A stretch of DNA of 64,000 nucleotides from Mesobacterium_A hydrothermale (GTDB lineage: Bacteria; Pseudomonadota; Alphaproteobacteria; Rhodobacterales; Rhodobacteraceae), in NCBI RefSeq assembly GCF_035818635.1, contig NZ_JAYLLH010000010.1, positions 82,856-146,855 of the forward strand. The letters run 5' to 3'. The notes beneath the pieces were generated by a model. It did no database searches and had not been told where the DNA came from. It saw nothing but the letters and a program-made list of their open reading frames with translations. Of the stretch, positions 40,729 to 49,705 are shown one piece after another. The position numbers and the translations under genes are program-made. Each line of letters opens with the position of its first letter. Positions within the stretch are counted from its first letter, which is position 1.

Positions 40729-42672
40729 ATGCGACGTTCGCCCAAAGACACGGCAGAAAGCTTCCGCAAGATCTCGCGCCGCGGGCTCTTGCTGGCGGGC
40801 ACGCAGCTGGCGTTTGGCGGCGTCCTGGCGATGCGGATGCGCCACTTGCAGGTTGACCAGGCCGATGAATTTCGCCTGCTGGCCGAGGAAAACCGCGTCA
40901 ACATCCGCCTGATCCCCCCCGCCCGGGGCCGGATTTTCGACCGCAACGGCAAGCCCCTTGCGGAAAACGAACCGTCCTACCGCATCACCATGGTCCGCGA
41001 AGACGCCGGAGACGTGGACGCCGTGATCGCGCGCCTGTCGACCCTGGTCGAACTGGACGAGGACGACCTGAACCGCGCTTTGACCGAAATGAAACGGTCC
41101 GCCCCGTTCCTGCCGGTGACCGTCGCCGACCGGGTGACATGGGACGAAATCAGCCGCGTCGCGGTGAACGCCCCCGCCCTGCCCGGCGTCACGCCAGAGG
41201 TCGGCCTGTCCCGCGTCTATCCCCGGAAAGAAGACTTCGCCCATGTCGTGGGCTATGTCGGCCCGGTCAGCGACCGCGACCTTGCCCGCTATGACGAACC
41301 CGAACCCTTGCTGCGCATCCCGCGCTTCCAGATCGGCAAGGTCGGGGTCGAAGCCAAGATGGAAGACGCCCTGCGCGGCCGTGCGGGTGCAAAGCAGGTC
41401 GAGGTCAATGCCGTCGGTCGCGTCATGCGCGAACTCAGCCGCCGCGAGGGCGAAGCCGGGGCCGACCTGCAACTGACGCTGGATGCCGACCTGCAGGCTT
41501 ATGTCCAGGCCCGGCTGGGCGAAGAAAGCGCCTCCGCCGTGGTGCTTGACCTGGAAAACGGGGATATCAAGGCCATCGCCTCGGCCCCGACCTATGACCC
41601 GAACCTGTTCGTGCGCGGCATTTCCGTGGCCGACTACAGCCTGCTGCGCGACAACGACCACCGTCCGCTCGCATCGAAAACCGTTCAGGATGCGTATCCA
41701 CCCGGCTCCACCTTCAAGATGGTCACCGCGCTGGCCGCGCTGGATGCCGGACTGATCGCGCCGGACGACACGGTCTATTGCCCCGGCCATCTTGAGGTGT
41801 CGGGCCGCAAGTTTCACTGCTGGAAACGCGCCGGCCACGGCCACATGACGCTGGAACAGGCCCTGCGCGAAAGCTGCGATGTCTATTTCTACGATCTCGC
41901 GCTCAAGGTCGGTATCGACAAGATCCACGAAATCTCCGACCGGCTGGGCCTTGGCGTCGCACATGACGTACCGATGTCGGCCGTATCCGCCGGGATCAAC
42001 CCCAGCCGCGACTGGAAAATGCGCGAACGCGGGTCCGAATGGCTGATCGGTGACACGGTGAACACCTCGATCGGCCAAGGCTACGTCCTGACCTCGCCCT
42101 TGCAACTGGCGGTGATGACTGCGCGCATCGCGACCGGCAAGGTCGTCACCCCTCGCCTGATCAAATCCATCGACGGGGTCGAAACGCCCCATGGCGTCGG
42201 CGCGCCCCTGGGCTTCAACGAAAACCACATGCGCCAGATCCGGCGCGGGATGTACGCGGTGTCGAACAACCGCCGCGGCACCGCCTATCGGTCGCGCATC
42301 ATCGCTGACGATTTCCGCATGGCGGGCAAGACCGGCACCAGCCAGGTCCGCAACATCACCGAGGCCGAACGCCGTCGTGGTGTGACCCGGAACGAGGACC
42401 TGCCCTGGAACCGGCGCGACCACGCGCTGTTCGTGAACTTCGCCCCCTTCGACAAACCGCGCTACGCAGTGTCGGTGGTCGTCGAACACGGCGGCGGCGG
42501 CTCGACCGCCGCGGCCCCCATTGCACGCGACGTGACATTGCAGGCGCTGTATGGCGGCGACCCGCCGCTTGACGCCTACCCGGTGGCCGACCGGCCGCGG
42601 ATCGAGGCGTTGCAGGACCGCCTGAGGCGCGAACGCGAAGAACGTGACGCCAACGGCCAGAGCCGCGCATGA
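40729..42672 (+). CDS. mrdA: Penicillin-binding protein 2 (elongation transpeptidase)
   Basis: PBP2 (647 aa) cross-links peptidoglycan during side-wall growth with RodA as glycosyltransferase. It is a class B enzyme, with an N-terminal anchor (about 19-35), the pedestal/dimerisation domain with PARGRIFDRNGKPLAEN, and a transpeptidase domain. The catalytic SxxK is S327-T-F-K330, followed by an SCD motif (ESCDVYFYD) and KTGT at 534-537. The stop overlaps the rodA start (GCATGA). Confidence 0.97.
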   Translation: MRRSPKDTAESFRKISRRGLLLAGTQLAFGGVLAMRMRHLQVDQADEFRLLAEENRVNIRLIPPARGRIFDRNGKPLAENEPSYRITMVREDAGDVDAVIARLSTLVELDEDDLNRALTEMKRSAPFLPVTVADRVTWDEISRVAVNAPALPGVTPEVGLSRVYPRKEDFAHVVGYVGPVSDRDLARYDEPEPLLRIPRFQIGKVGVEAKMEDALRGRAGAKQVEVNAVGRVMRELSRREGEAGADLQLTLDADLQAYVQARLGEESASAVVLDLENGDIKAIASAPTYDPNLFVRGISVADYSLLRDNDHRPLASKTVQDAYPPGSTFKMVTALAALDAGLIAPDDTVYCPGHLEVSGRKFHCWKRAGHGHMTLEQALRESCDVYFYDLALKVGIDKIHEISDRLGLGVAHDVPMSAVSAGINPSRDWKMRERGSEWLIGDTVNTSIGQGYVLTSPLQLAVMTARIATGKVVTPRLIKSIDGVETPHGVGAPLGFNENHMRQIRRGMYAVSNNRRGTAYRSRIIADDFRMAGKTGTSQVRNITEAERRRGVTRNEDLPWNRRDHALFVNFAPFDKPRYAVSVVVEHGGGGSTAAAPIARDVTLQALYGGDPPLDAYPVADRPRIEALQDRLRREREERDANGQSRA

Positions 42673-43808
42673 GCTATCTTGAATATACGGTAAAGTCGGT
42701 CCCCGCCGGCTATCGCAAGGTGCTGTACCTGAACTGGCCCATCGTCGTGCTGCTGACGGCGGTGGCGGGCGTCGGCTTCCTGATGCTGTATTCCGTGGCG
42801 GGCGGGTCTCTGACCCCATGGGCCGAGCCTCAAATGAAACGCTTTGCACTTGGATTGGCCGTGATGTTCGCCGTCGCCATGGTCCCGATCTGGTTCTGGC
42901 GCAACATGGCCGCCGTGGCCTATGGCATTTCGGTCTTGCTGCTTGTCTACGTGGAATTTTTCGGTGCCGTCGGAATGGGCGCGCAGCGCTGGATCGACCT
43001 TGGGTTCATGCGGCTGCAACCATCGGAACTGACCAAGATCGCACTGGTGGTGTTCCTGGCCGCCTATTACGACTGGCTGCCGGTCAACAAGACCTCGCGC
43101 CTGTTCTGGGTGCTTGTCCCGGTGTTCTTCATCCTGCTGCCCACCGTACTTGTCCTGAAACAACCCGACCTTGGCACCGCACTGCTGCTGATCATCGCCG
43201 GCGGGCTGATGATGTTCATCGCCGGCGTGCACTGGGCCTATTTCGCGGTGGTGATCGCGGCGGGTGGCGGGCTGGTCTATGCCGTCTTCACCAGCCGGGG
43301 CACCGACTGGCAGCTGCTGAAAGACTATCAGTTCAAGCGCATCGACACCTTCCTCGATCCCTCCTCCGATCCGCTTGGCGCGGGCTATCACATCACCCAG
43401 GCCAAGATCGCGATGGGCTCGGGGGGCTGGACCGGCCGGGGCTTCATGCAAGGGACGCAAAGCCGCCTGAACTTCCTGCCGGAAAAGCACACCGACTTCA
43501 TCTTCAACACCCTGGCCGAGGAATTCGGCTTTGTCGGCGGGGTCTCCCTGCTGATCCTCTACCTGCTGATCCTGGTGTTCTGCATCGCCTCGGCGATGCA
43601 GAACCGCGACAGGTTCTCCTCCCTGATGATACTTGGCGTCGGGCTGACCTTCTTCCTGTTCTTCGCCGTCAACATGTCCATGGTCATGGGCCTTGCTCCG
43701 GTCGTGGGCGTACCGCTTCCGCTGGTCAGTTACGGCGGCTCCGCCATGCTGGTGCTGATGCTGGGCTTCGGCCTGGTCCAAAGCGCCCATATCCACCGCC
43801 CGAGGTAA
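42669..43808 (+). CDS. rodA: Peptidoglycan glycosyltransferase RodA
   Basis: RodA (379 aa) is a SEDS-family polytopic glycosyltransferase with about ten membrane helices. Family motifs include GAQRWIDLGFMRLQPSELTKI, the proline-rich KQPDLGTALLLI, LPEKHTDFIFNTLAEEFGFVG and VVGVPLPLVSYGGSAML. The catalytic Asp is expected in the extracellular loop around residue 240. It overlaps mrdA by 4 nt and is followed 1 bp later by ghrA. Confidence 0.97.
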   Translation: MSYLEYTVKSVPAGYRKVLYLNWPIVVLLTAVAGVGFLMLYSVAGGSLTPWAEPQMKRFALGLAVMFAVAMVPIWFWRNMAAVAYGISVLLLVYVEFFGAVGMGAQRWIDLGFMRLQPSELTKIALVVFLAAYYDWLPVNKTSRLFWVLVPVFFILLPTVLVLKQPDLGTALLLIIAGGLMMFIAGVHWAYFAVVIAAGGGLVYAVFTSRGTDWQLLKDYQFKRIDTFLDPSSDPLGAGYHITQAKIAMGSGGWTGRGFMQGTQSRLNFLPEKHTDFIFNTLAEEFGFVGGVSLLILYLLILVFCIASAMQNRDRFSSLMILGVGLTFFLFFAVNMSMVMGLAPVVGVPLPLVSYGGSAMLVLMLGFGLVQSAHIHRPR

Positions 43809-43809
43809 C

Positions 43810-44745
43810 ATGCCGATCAACATCCTGTTCGCCGCCCGCCCCGAACGCTGGGCGCAGTACGAAACGCCGCTGACCACCGCCCTGTCGGACGTCGGGCTCG
43901 ACTACGTCCTGAAAACGGATCTTCTGCCCGAAGACGTCGATTACATTGTCTATGCCCCCAATTCCGAGGTGCAGGATTTCACCCCCTACACACGGCTGAA
44001 GGCGGTGATGAACATCTGGGCCGGGGTCGAGGCGATCACCGGCAACCCAACCCTGACCGTCCCCTTGACCCGCATGGTCGACGCCGAAGGTCTGACCCAG
44101 GGCATGGTCGAATGGGTCACCGGCCACGTTCTACGCCATCACCTCGGCATGGATGCCCATATCGTGAACCCCGACCACCTCTGGCAGTCGGTCGCCCCGC
44201 CCCTGTCGCGCGAACGCCCGGTCACGATCCTCGGGATGGGCGTTCTGGGCCAGGCCTGCGCCGCCGCCCTGACATCGCTGGGCTTCCCGGTCACCGGCTG
44301 GAGCCGCAGCCCGAAATCCCTGCCGGGCCTGGCCAACGAACACGGGAAAGACGGCTTGCGACGCGCGCTTGCGACCGCGCAGATCGTCGTGCTCCTGCTA
44401 CCCGACACGCCGGAAACCGAAAACACGCTGAACGCCGACTCGCTGGCCCTGCTGCCCAGGGGCGCCGTCCTCATCAACCCCGGTCGCGGCCCGCTGATCG
44501 ACGACGACGCGCTCATCGCCGCGCTTGATACAGGCCAGGTCGGCCACGCCACGCTGGACGTGTTCCGCGTCGAACCGCTGCCGCAGGATCACCCGTTCTG
44601 GGCCCACCCCGGGGTCACCGTCACCCCGCATATCGCCTCGGAAACCCGCCCAGACAGCGCCGCCCGCGTCATCGCCCAAAACATCCGTCGCGGCGAAGAC
44701 GGGCACGGCTTCCTCCACCTCGTCGACCGCGCCGCCGGGTACTGA
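43810..44745 (+). CDS. ghrA: Glyoxylate/hydroxypyruvate reductase A (2-hydroxyacid dehydrogenase)
   Basis: A 311-aa D-isomer-specific 2-hydroxyacid dehydrogenase of the GhrA branch, which reduces glyoxylate and hydroxypyruvate with NADPH. The Rossmann motif is ILGMGVLGQACA, the catalytic Arg-Glu-His set lies in NPGRGPLIDDDALIAAL, DVFRVEPLPQDHP and TPHIASETRP. It starts 1 bp after rodA, so it shares the mre transcript, a common position in this group without known functional reason. Glyoxylate is also a C2 unit of the ethylmalonyl-CoA pathway. Confidence 0.92.
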   Translation: MPINILFAARPERWAQYETPLTTALSDVGLDYVLKTDLLPEDVDYIVYAPNSEVQDFTPYTRLKAVMNIWAGVEAITGNPTLTVPLTRMVDAEGLTQGMVEWVTGHVLRHHLGMDAHIVNPDHLWQSVAPPLSRERPVTILGMGVLGQACAAALTSLGFPVTGWSRSPKSLPGLANEHGKDGLRRALATAQIVVLLLPDTPETENTLNADSLALLPRGAVLINPGRGPLIDDDALIAALDTGQVGHATLDVFRVEPLPQDHPFWAHPGVTVTPHIASETRPDSAARVIAQNIRRGEDGHGFLHLVDRAAGY

Positions 44746-44810
44746 CGCGCCGCCAACCCTTTCATCTTTCTACAAATACTCGAATTCCACCCGCTTCACG
44801 GGCGCCGATG

Positions 44811-45209
44811 TCAGCCCTTGCGATACCGGAACACACCGGTCGCCTTGGCAATCAGCTCGCCGGTCTCGTCTTTCATCTCGGCCTCGGCGAAGAACGTGCT
44901 CTTGCCGCCGCCGGTCTGCCAGCCCTCGGCGATGAACACCGCGCCCCTGGGCCGTGACAGGTACTGCACGTTCAGCGACAGGGTCAGCGCCATCTGCAGC
45001 CGGTCGGGATCCCCCGTCCAGCACCCGGCATAACCCATCACCGTGTCCAGAAGCGAGGCATGCGCGCCGCCATGCGGGTTGCCGTGACGGTTCAGCAGGA
45101 AGGGTTCCAGCGGCAGTTCGAACCTGGCATAGCCTTCGGACCAATCCACCATCCGCATGCCGATATGGGCGGAATAGGCATAGGGCTCTTCGCGGAACCG
45201 TTCATCCAT
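44811..45209 (-). CDS. PaaI-type hotdog-fold acyl-CoA thioesterase
   Basis: A 132-aa hotdog protein of the PaaI branch, with the core NPHGGAHASLLDTVMGYA (Gly-Gly and acid residues of the active site) and LTLSLNVQYLSRPRG. It should hydrolyse a CoA ester, keeping free CoA available if the pathway stalls. It is the last gene of a five-gene operon on the minus strand (acyl-CoA synthetase, MaoC, acyl-CoA dehydrogenase, APH-like kinase, this gene). The start at 45209 overlaps the kinase gene end by 8 nt. Confidence 0.88.
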   Translation of the reverse strand: MDERFREEPYAYSAHIGMRMVDWSEGYARFELPLEPFLLNRHGNPHGGAHASLLDTVMGYAGCWTGDPDRLQMALTLSLNVQYLSRPRGAVFIAEGWQTGGGKSTFFAEAEMKDETGELIAKATGVFRYRKG

Positions 45210-46227
45210 AACTGTCGCGTGCCTCCAGCCCAAGCTCTGCAAATCGGGGGACGTAAGTCCCGAGTTTCAGGGCTTTTTCAGGGTTGGAGGCGTTGCCGTC
45301 AAGGGCGCGTTTCTTGACCCCCTGCAGGATCGCCGCCATCCGGAAGAAGGCAAAGGCGACATAGAAGCCGAAGCTTTCGGGCGGGGTCAGGCCACGGCGG
45401 GCGAAATAGCTGGCGACAAAATCGGCATCCGACGGAATGCCCAGCGCGGCGCGGTCGACACCGGCCAGCCCGCGCCCGTCCTCGCCCGGCGGCAGCTGCC
45501 ATTGCATGATGACACCCGCCAGGTCGGCATAGGGGTGGCCCAGCGTTGACAGTTCCCAGTCCAGCACCGCCAGACAGCGCGAACCTTCTTTTGAAAACAA
45601 CAGGTTGTCGATCCGAAAATCGCCGTGCACCAGCGTGCGCTGGCCATCGTCGGGCGGCATGGCCTGCCCCAGCCAGTCAATCAGCGCGTCCATTTCGGCA
45701 ATCGGCCCGGTCTCTGTCGCGCGGTATTGCTTGGTCCAGCGGGCCAGTTGACGTTCATAGTAATTGCCCGGCGGCCCGAAATCTTCCAGCCCGGCAGCGA
45801 CGATATCGACGGCGTGGATCGCGGCCAGAACACGGTTCATCTCGGCATAGATCGCGCTGCGTTCGCCGATTTCCAGCCCCGGCAACGACGGGTCGAGGAA
45901 GCTGCGCCCGGCGACGAAATCCATCACATAGAAGGCCGATCCGATCACCGAGTCGTCCATGCACAAGGCATGCACAGTGCATACACATTCCATGCGCATC
46001 GACAGTGCTTTTTGCACCCGGTATTCGCGGTCAACCGCATGGGCGGATTTCAGCAGCACGCCCGGTGGCTTGCGGCGCAGAACGTAAGCCTGCGTCGCGG
46101 TGTCCAGCCGGAAGGTCGGGTTCGACTGGCCCACGTCGAACTTTGTCACCTGCGTCACCGGACCGGTGAAACCGGGAACGTTTCGGGCAAGCCAGGGGGT
46201 CAGGCGGGCGAGGTCGAGATCGGTCAT
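45202..46227 (-). CDS. APH-like phosphotransferase (ACAD10/11 N-terminal-type kinase)
   Basis: A 341-aa kinase-like protein of the aminoglycoside-phosphotransferase superfamily. The catalytic loop is LVHGDFRIDNLLF (HGD at 201-203, with downstream Asn) and the metal-binding motif is LDWELSTLGHPYAD. This branch is the one fused to an acyl-CoA dehydrogenase in human ACAD10 and ACAD11, where the kinase phosphorylates 4-hydroxyacyl-CoA. Here the separate dehydrogenase gene is next door (63 bp upstream), supporting the same job. Antibiotic resistance is unlikely. The start at MTDLDLARL (46227) is preferred. Confidence 0.85.
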   Translation of the reverse strand: MTDLDLARLTPWLARNVPGFTGPVTQVTKFDVGQSNPTFRLDTATQAYVLRRKPPGVLLKSAHAVDREYRVQKALSMRMECVCTVHALCMDDSVIGSAFYVMDFVAGRSFLDPSLPGLEIGERSAIYAEMNRVLAAIHAVDIVAAGLEDFGPPGNYYERQLARWTKQYRATETGPIAEMDALIDWLGQAMPPDDGQRTLVHGDFRIDNLLFSKEGSRCLAVLDWELSTLGHPYADLAGVIMQWQLPPGEDGRGLAGVDRAALGIPSDADFVASYFARRGLTPPESFGFYVAFAFFRMAAILQGVKKRALDGNASNPEKALKLGTYVPRFAELGLEARDSYG

Positions 46228-46290
46228 GTCGGGCACCTTGCGGGCGGGGTGACCGGCCGCACACACGGCCGGGGTCGGCTGGCGGGCAGC

Positions 46291-47526
46291 CTACACCTTT
46301 TCGTTCTGGTATTTCCGCAGCTCGGCACGGGCGACCTGGCGTCGATGAACGGCATCGGGACCATCGGCAAAGCGCAGGGTGCGGACATGGGTCCACATGT
46401 GGGCCAGGTCGAAATCCTGGCTGATCCCTGCGGCACCGTGCAGTTGCATTGCCTCGTCGATGACACGGCCGGCGGTCAGCGGGGCCACGACCTTGATCTT
46501 GGAGATCCACGGCTGCGCTGCGCGCACCCCGGCAGTGTCCATCATCCAGGCCGCCTTCAGGCACAGCAGGCGGGCCATTTCGATGTCCATTCGGGCGTTG
46601 GCGATGATGTCGAAATTGGCGCCAAGTTCGGCGATCTTCTTGCCAAAGGCCTCGCGGGCAAGACCGCGGCGGCACATCATCTCCAGCGCCTTTTCGGCCT
46701 GCCCGATGGCGCGCATGCAATGGTGGATGCGGCCCGGGCCAAGGCGGCCCTGTGCCACCTCGAACCCGCGGCCTTCGCCCAGGAAGATATTCGCCGCGGG
46801 CACCCGGACATTGGTGAACCGCATGTGCATGTGGCCGTGCGGCGCGTCGTCATGGCCAAAGACCTGCATCGGGCGCAACACCTCGATCCCCGGGGTGTCG
46901 GCATCCATGACGAACATGGTATGGCGCGCGTGTTTCGGTGCGTCCGCATCGGTGCAGGCCATGACGATATAAACCGCGCACCGCGGATCCCCGGCCCCGC
47001 TGATCCACCATTTTTCGCCGTTCAGGATGAAATCGTCGCCGTCGCGCGTGGCGTCAAGCGCCAGTTGCGCCGCGTCTGACGAAGCCACCCCCGGTTCGGT
47101 CATCACATAGGCCGAGCGGATGTCGCCGTTCAGCAGGGGGGCCAGCCAGCGGTCCTTCATCCATTGTTCACCGTAGCGTTCCAGCACCTCCATGTTTCCG
47201 GTATCGGGGGCGTTGCAGTTGAACACCTCGGCGGCGATGCCGACCTTGCCCATTTCCTCGGCCAGGTAGGCGTATTCGACGGTGCTGAGCCCATAGCCCC
47301 GGTCGCTGTCGGTCAGCCAGAAATTCCACAACCCGCGCTCTTTGGCCAAGGTCTTGAGCCCGTCGAGGATTTCCAGCTGGCGCGGGACGTGCTGAAACCG
47401 GTCGCCGCTGGGATGGGTGCCCACCAACGCCTGAAATTCGGTGTCGAGCGGCGCGATCTCGTCCTCGACCATGCGGCGCACCTGTTCGACCAGCGGGCGC
47501 ACCCGGTCCGTCATCCCCAGATCCAT
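46291..47526 (-). CDS. Acyl-CoA dehydrogenase of the ACAD10/11 type
   Basis: A 411-aa FAD-dependent acyl-CoA dehydrogenase-family enzyme. It has VMTEPGVASSDAAQL and KWWISGAGDPRC for FAD/substrate binding, and the C-terminal QLHGAAGISQDF then RFADGPDAVHRRQVAR. The usual catalytic Glu (as in YEG) is replaced by Asp in ADGPD, as in ACAD10/11-like enzymes. In those enzymes a 4-phosphoacyl-CoA is converted with loss of phosphate, so the protein is predicted to work after the kinase. It lies 2 bp after the MaoC gene. Confidence 0.85.
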   Translation of the reverse strand: MDLGMTDRVRPLVEQVRRMVEDEIAPLDTEFQALVGTHPSGDRFQHVPRQLEILDGLKTLAKERGLWNFWLTDSDRGYGLSTVEYAYLAEEMGKVGIAAEVFNCNAPDTGNMEVLERYGEQWMKDRWLAPLLNGDIRSAYVMTEPGVASSDAAQLALDATRDGDDFILNGEKWWISGAGDPRCAVYIVMACTDADAPKHARHTMFVMDADTPGIEVLRPMQVFGHDDAPHGHMHMRFTNVRVPAANIFLGEGRGFEVAQGRLGPGRIHHCMRAIGQAEKALEMMCRRGLAREAFGKKIAELGANFDIIANARMDIEMARLLCLKAAWMMDTAGVRAAQPWISKIKVVAPLTAGRVIDEAMQLHGAAGISQDFDLAHMWTHVRTLRFADGPDAVHRRQVARAELRKYQNEKV

Positions 47527-47528
47527 GT

Positions 47529-47969
47529 TCAGTCCTCCAATTGCAGGCGGGTGATCCACTGGGCGGCCAATGCCGGGCGGTCCTTGCCTTCGATTTCAAC
47601 GATCACGTCCCAACTGACGTTCAGATGGCCTTCGCCTTCTTCGACATGGGCCACGGTAAAGCTCCCCCGGATACGGCTGCCGACCCTGACAGGAGAGACA
47701 AAGCGGATGCGGTCGAACCCGTAATTCACGCTGGCCCTGACACCCGGCACCTCTGGCATGATCTGGTAGGACATGGCCGACAGCATCGACAGCGTCAGAA
47801 AGCCATGCGCAACGGTTCCGCCAAAGGGCGTCTGCGCCGCCTTTTCGGGGTCAAGGTGGATGAACTGCCAATCCTCTGTCACATCGGCAAAGGCCTGCAC
47901 ACGCGCCTGATCCAGCACGAACCAGTCGGACACGCGCGGGGCGAGGCTGCGAAAGAGGTCTGCGGTCAT
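47529..47969 (-). CDS. MaoC-like enoyl-CoA hydratase
   Basis: A 146-aa hotdog-fold (R)-specific enoyl-CoA hydratase. The hydratase-2 motif is DVTEDWQFIHLD, with catalytic Asp33 and His38, followed by GTVAHGFLTLSMLSAM. It should hydrate an enoyl-CoA made by the neighbouring dehydrogenase. It sits between the acyl-CoA synthetase (7 bp) and the dehydrogenase (2 bp), clearly cotranscribed. Confidence 0.9.
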   Translation of the reverse strand: MTADLFRSLAPRVSDWFVLDQARVQAFADVTEDWQFIHLDPEKAAQTPFGGTVAHGFLTLSMLSAMSYQIMPEVPGVRASVNYGFDRIRFVSPVRVGSRIRGSFTVAHVEEGEGHLNVSWDVIVEIEGKDRPALAAQWITRLQLED

Positions 47970-47976
47970 ACGGATG

Positions 47977-49596
47977 TCAGCCCGGCAAGGAGTGGTCGGC
48001 GAATTGCCAGCGCAGGGTCAGTTTCGACACCTTGCCGGTTGCGGTCAGCGGCAGTTCGTCGACGAAAACCATGTCATCGGGCAGCTGCCACTTGGCCATG
48101 TGTTCCAGCATCATTTCGTGGATCTCGGCCAGTTCGGGGCGCGTGTCACCGGCGCACACCACCACCAGAAGCGGCCGTTCATCCCATTTCGGATGCGGCA
48201 CGGCGATCACGGCACAGTTGGCAACGGCGGGGTGGGCCATGGCGATGTTTTCCAGGTCGATAGAGCTGATCCATTCGCCGCCCGACTTGATCAGGTCCTT
48301 GGCACGGTCCTGGATCGACAGGAACCCGTCGGGGTCGATGCTGGCCACGTCGCCGGTGCCGAACCAGCCTTCCGCGTCGATCGCTTGGGCGCTGGCCTCG
48401 GCGTTGTTGAAATAGCCCGAGATGATCGCATTGCCGCGGACGTAAAGTTCGCCCGCCGCCTTGCCGTCATGCGGCAGACGGTTGCCATCCTCATCCACGA
48501 TCTTCAGGTCGACACCATAGACCCGGCGCCCCTGCTTCTGCTTCAGGTCCATCTTTTCCTTGAACGACAGACCGGGCATCGAGGCCGACAATTGCCCATG
48601 GGTGCCGACCGGGCTCATTTCCGTCATGCCCCAGGCGTGGCACACGTCGATGCCCGCCTTTTCAAAGCCTTCGATCATGCTGCGCGGTGCGGCCGAGCCG
48701 CCGATCACGACCTGGCGCAGCCCTTCGGGCGGGCGGCCCTGCTTTGCGATCTCGGCGTTCAGGCCCAGCCAGACCGTGGGCACCCCCCAGCTTGCGCTGA
48801 CCTTTTCCGCGTCCATCAGCGTGAACAGAGATTCCCCGTCCAGCTTCGCCCCGGGCATGACCAGCGACGCGCCAACCAGCGGTGCGGCATAGGGCAGACC
48901 CCAGGAATTGACGTGGAACATCGGCACCACCGGCAGGATCCGCGCCCCCTCATGCAGCGATTTCGGCAAGGTGATGGCCAGGCTCATCGCGTGCAGCACG
49001 GTGGAGCGGTGGGAATACAGCGCGCCCTTCGGATGCCCGGTGGTGCCAGAGGTATAGCACAGCCCCGCGGCGGTCTCTTCGGGCAGGTCGGGCCAGTCAT
49101 AGCTCTCGGGCTGGCCGTCCAGCAGGTCTTCGTAGCACAGGAAATCGCCCTCGGGCATGTGCGCCCGGTCGGTCATCACCACCAGTCTCAGCCCTGCGGG
49201 CAACTGGTCGCGCAGGGCGTTCAGGATCGGCACGAAGGTCAGGTCGGTGAACAGCACCGTGTCCCCGGCATGGCCGATGATATAAAGCATCTGTTCCGCC
49301 GACAGTCGTGGGTTGATCGTGTGGCAGACCGCCCCCATGCCGGAAACCGCGTAATACAGTTCGAAATGGCGGTAGCCGTTCCAGGCCAGCGTCGCGACCC
49401 GATCCCCCGGCTGCACACCAAGCCCGGCCAGCCCCTGCGCCAGCTGCGCCGTGCGCCCGTAAGCCTCGGCATAGGTTTCGCGGTGAATGTCGCCTTCGGT
49501 CCGGACCGACACGATCCCGGCCCCGGGATGCGCCTCTGCCGCGTAAGCCAGAATCGAAATGATCGACAATGGCCTCATCATCATCATGCCCTGCAT
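47977..49596 (-). CDS. Medium-/long-chain acyl-CoA synthetase (DmdB-like)
   Basis: A 539-aa ANL-superfamily CoA ligase that activates a carboxylic acid with ATP. The AMP-binding P-loop CYTSGTTGHPKG is near residue 180, AWGMTEMSPVG is the adenine motif, and TGDVASIDPDGFLSI plus RAKDLIKSGGEWIS mark the hinge. The final catalytic Lys lies in LPLTATGKVSK. Overall it resembles roseobacter DmdB ligases (3-methylthiopropionate activation) and general medium-chain ligases; substrate is open. The start at 49596 follows GGGAGGG; an ATG at 49614 has no such site. It leads the five-gene operon. Confidence 0.88.
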   Translation of the reverse strand: MQGMMMMRPLSIISILAYAAEAHPGAGIVSVRTEGDIHRETYAEAYGRTAQLAQGLAGLGVQPGDRVATLAWNGYRHFELYYAVSGMGAVCHTINPRLSAEQMLYIIGHAGDTVLFTDLTFVPILNALRDQLPAGLRLVVMTDRAHMPEGDFLCYEDLLDGQPESYDWPDLPEETAAGLCYTSGTTGHPKGALYSHRSTVLHAMSLAITLPKSLHEGARILPVVPMFHVNSWGLPYAAPLVGASLVMPGAKLDGESLFTLMDAEKVSASWGVPTVWLGLNAEIAKQGRPPEGLRQVVIGGSAAPRSMIEGFEKAGIDVCHAWGMTEMSPVGTHGQLSASMPGLSFKEKMDLKQKQGRRVYGVDLKIVDEDGNRLPHDGKAAGELYVRGNAIISGYFNNAEASAQAIDAEGWFGTGDVASIDPDGFLSIQDRAKDLIKSGGEWISSIDLENIAMAHPAVANCAVIAVPHPKWDERPLLVVVCAGDTRPELAEIHEMMLEHMAKWQLPDDMVFVDELPLTATGKVSKLTLRWQFADHSLPG

Positions 49597-49705
49597 CCAA
49601 CCCTCCCTTGCCATCCGCTTGCAATGCCCGATGATATTCGAAACTACTTACCCGGCAAGGCGCAAGCCCGAATATCCGGTGACGTCCCGGCAGAAGGAAG
49701 CAAAG

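Noticed and set aside
45202..46227. Aminoglycoside resistance phosphotransferase
   Set aside because: The kinase fold is present, but the operon with an ACAD10/11-type dehydrogenase and CoA ligase indicates a metabolic kinase.
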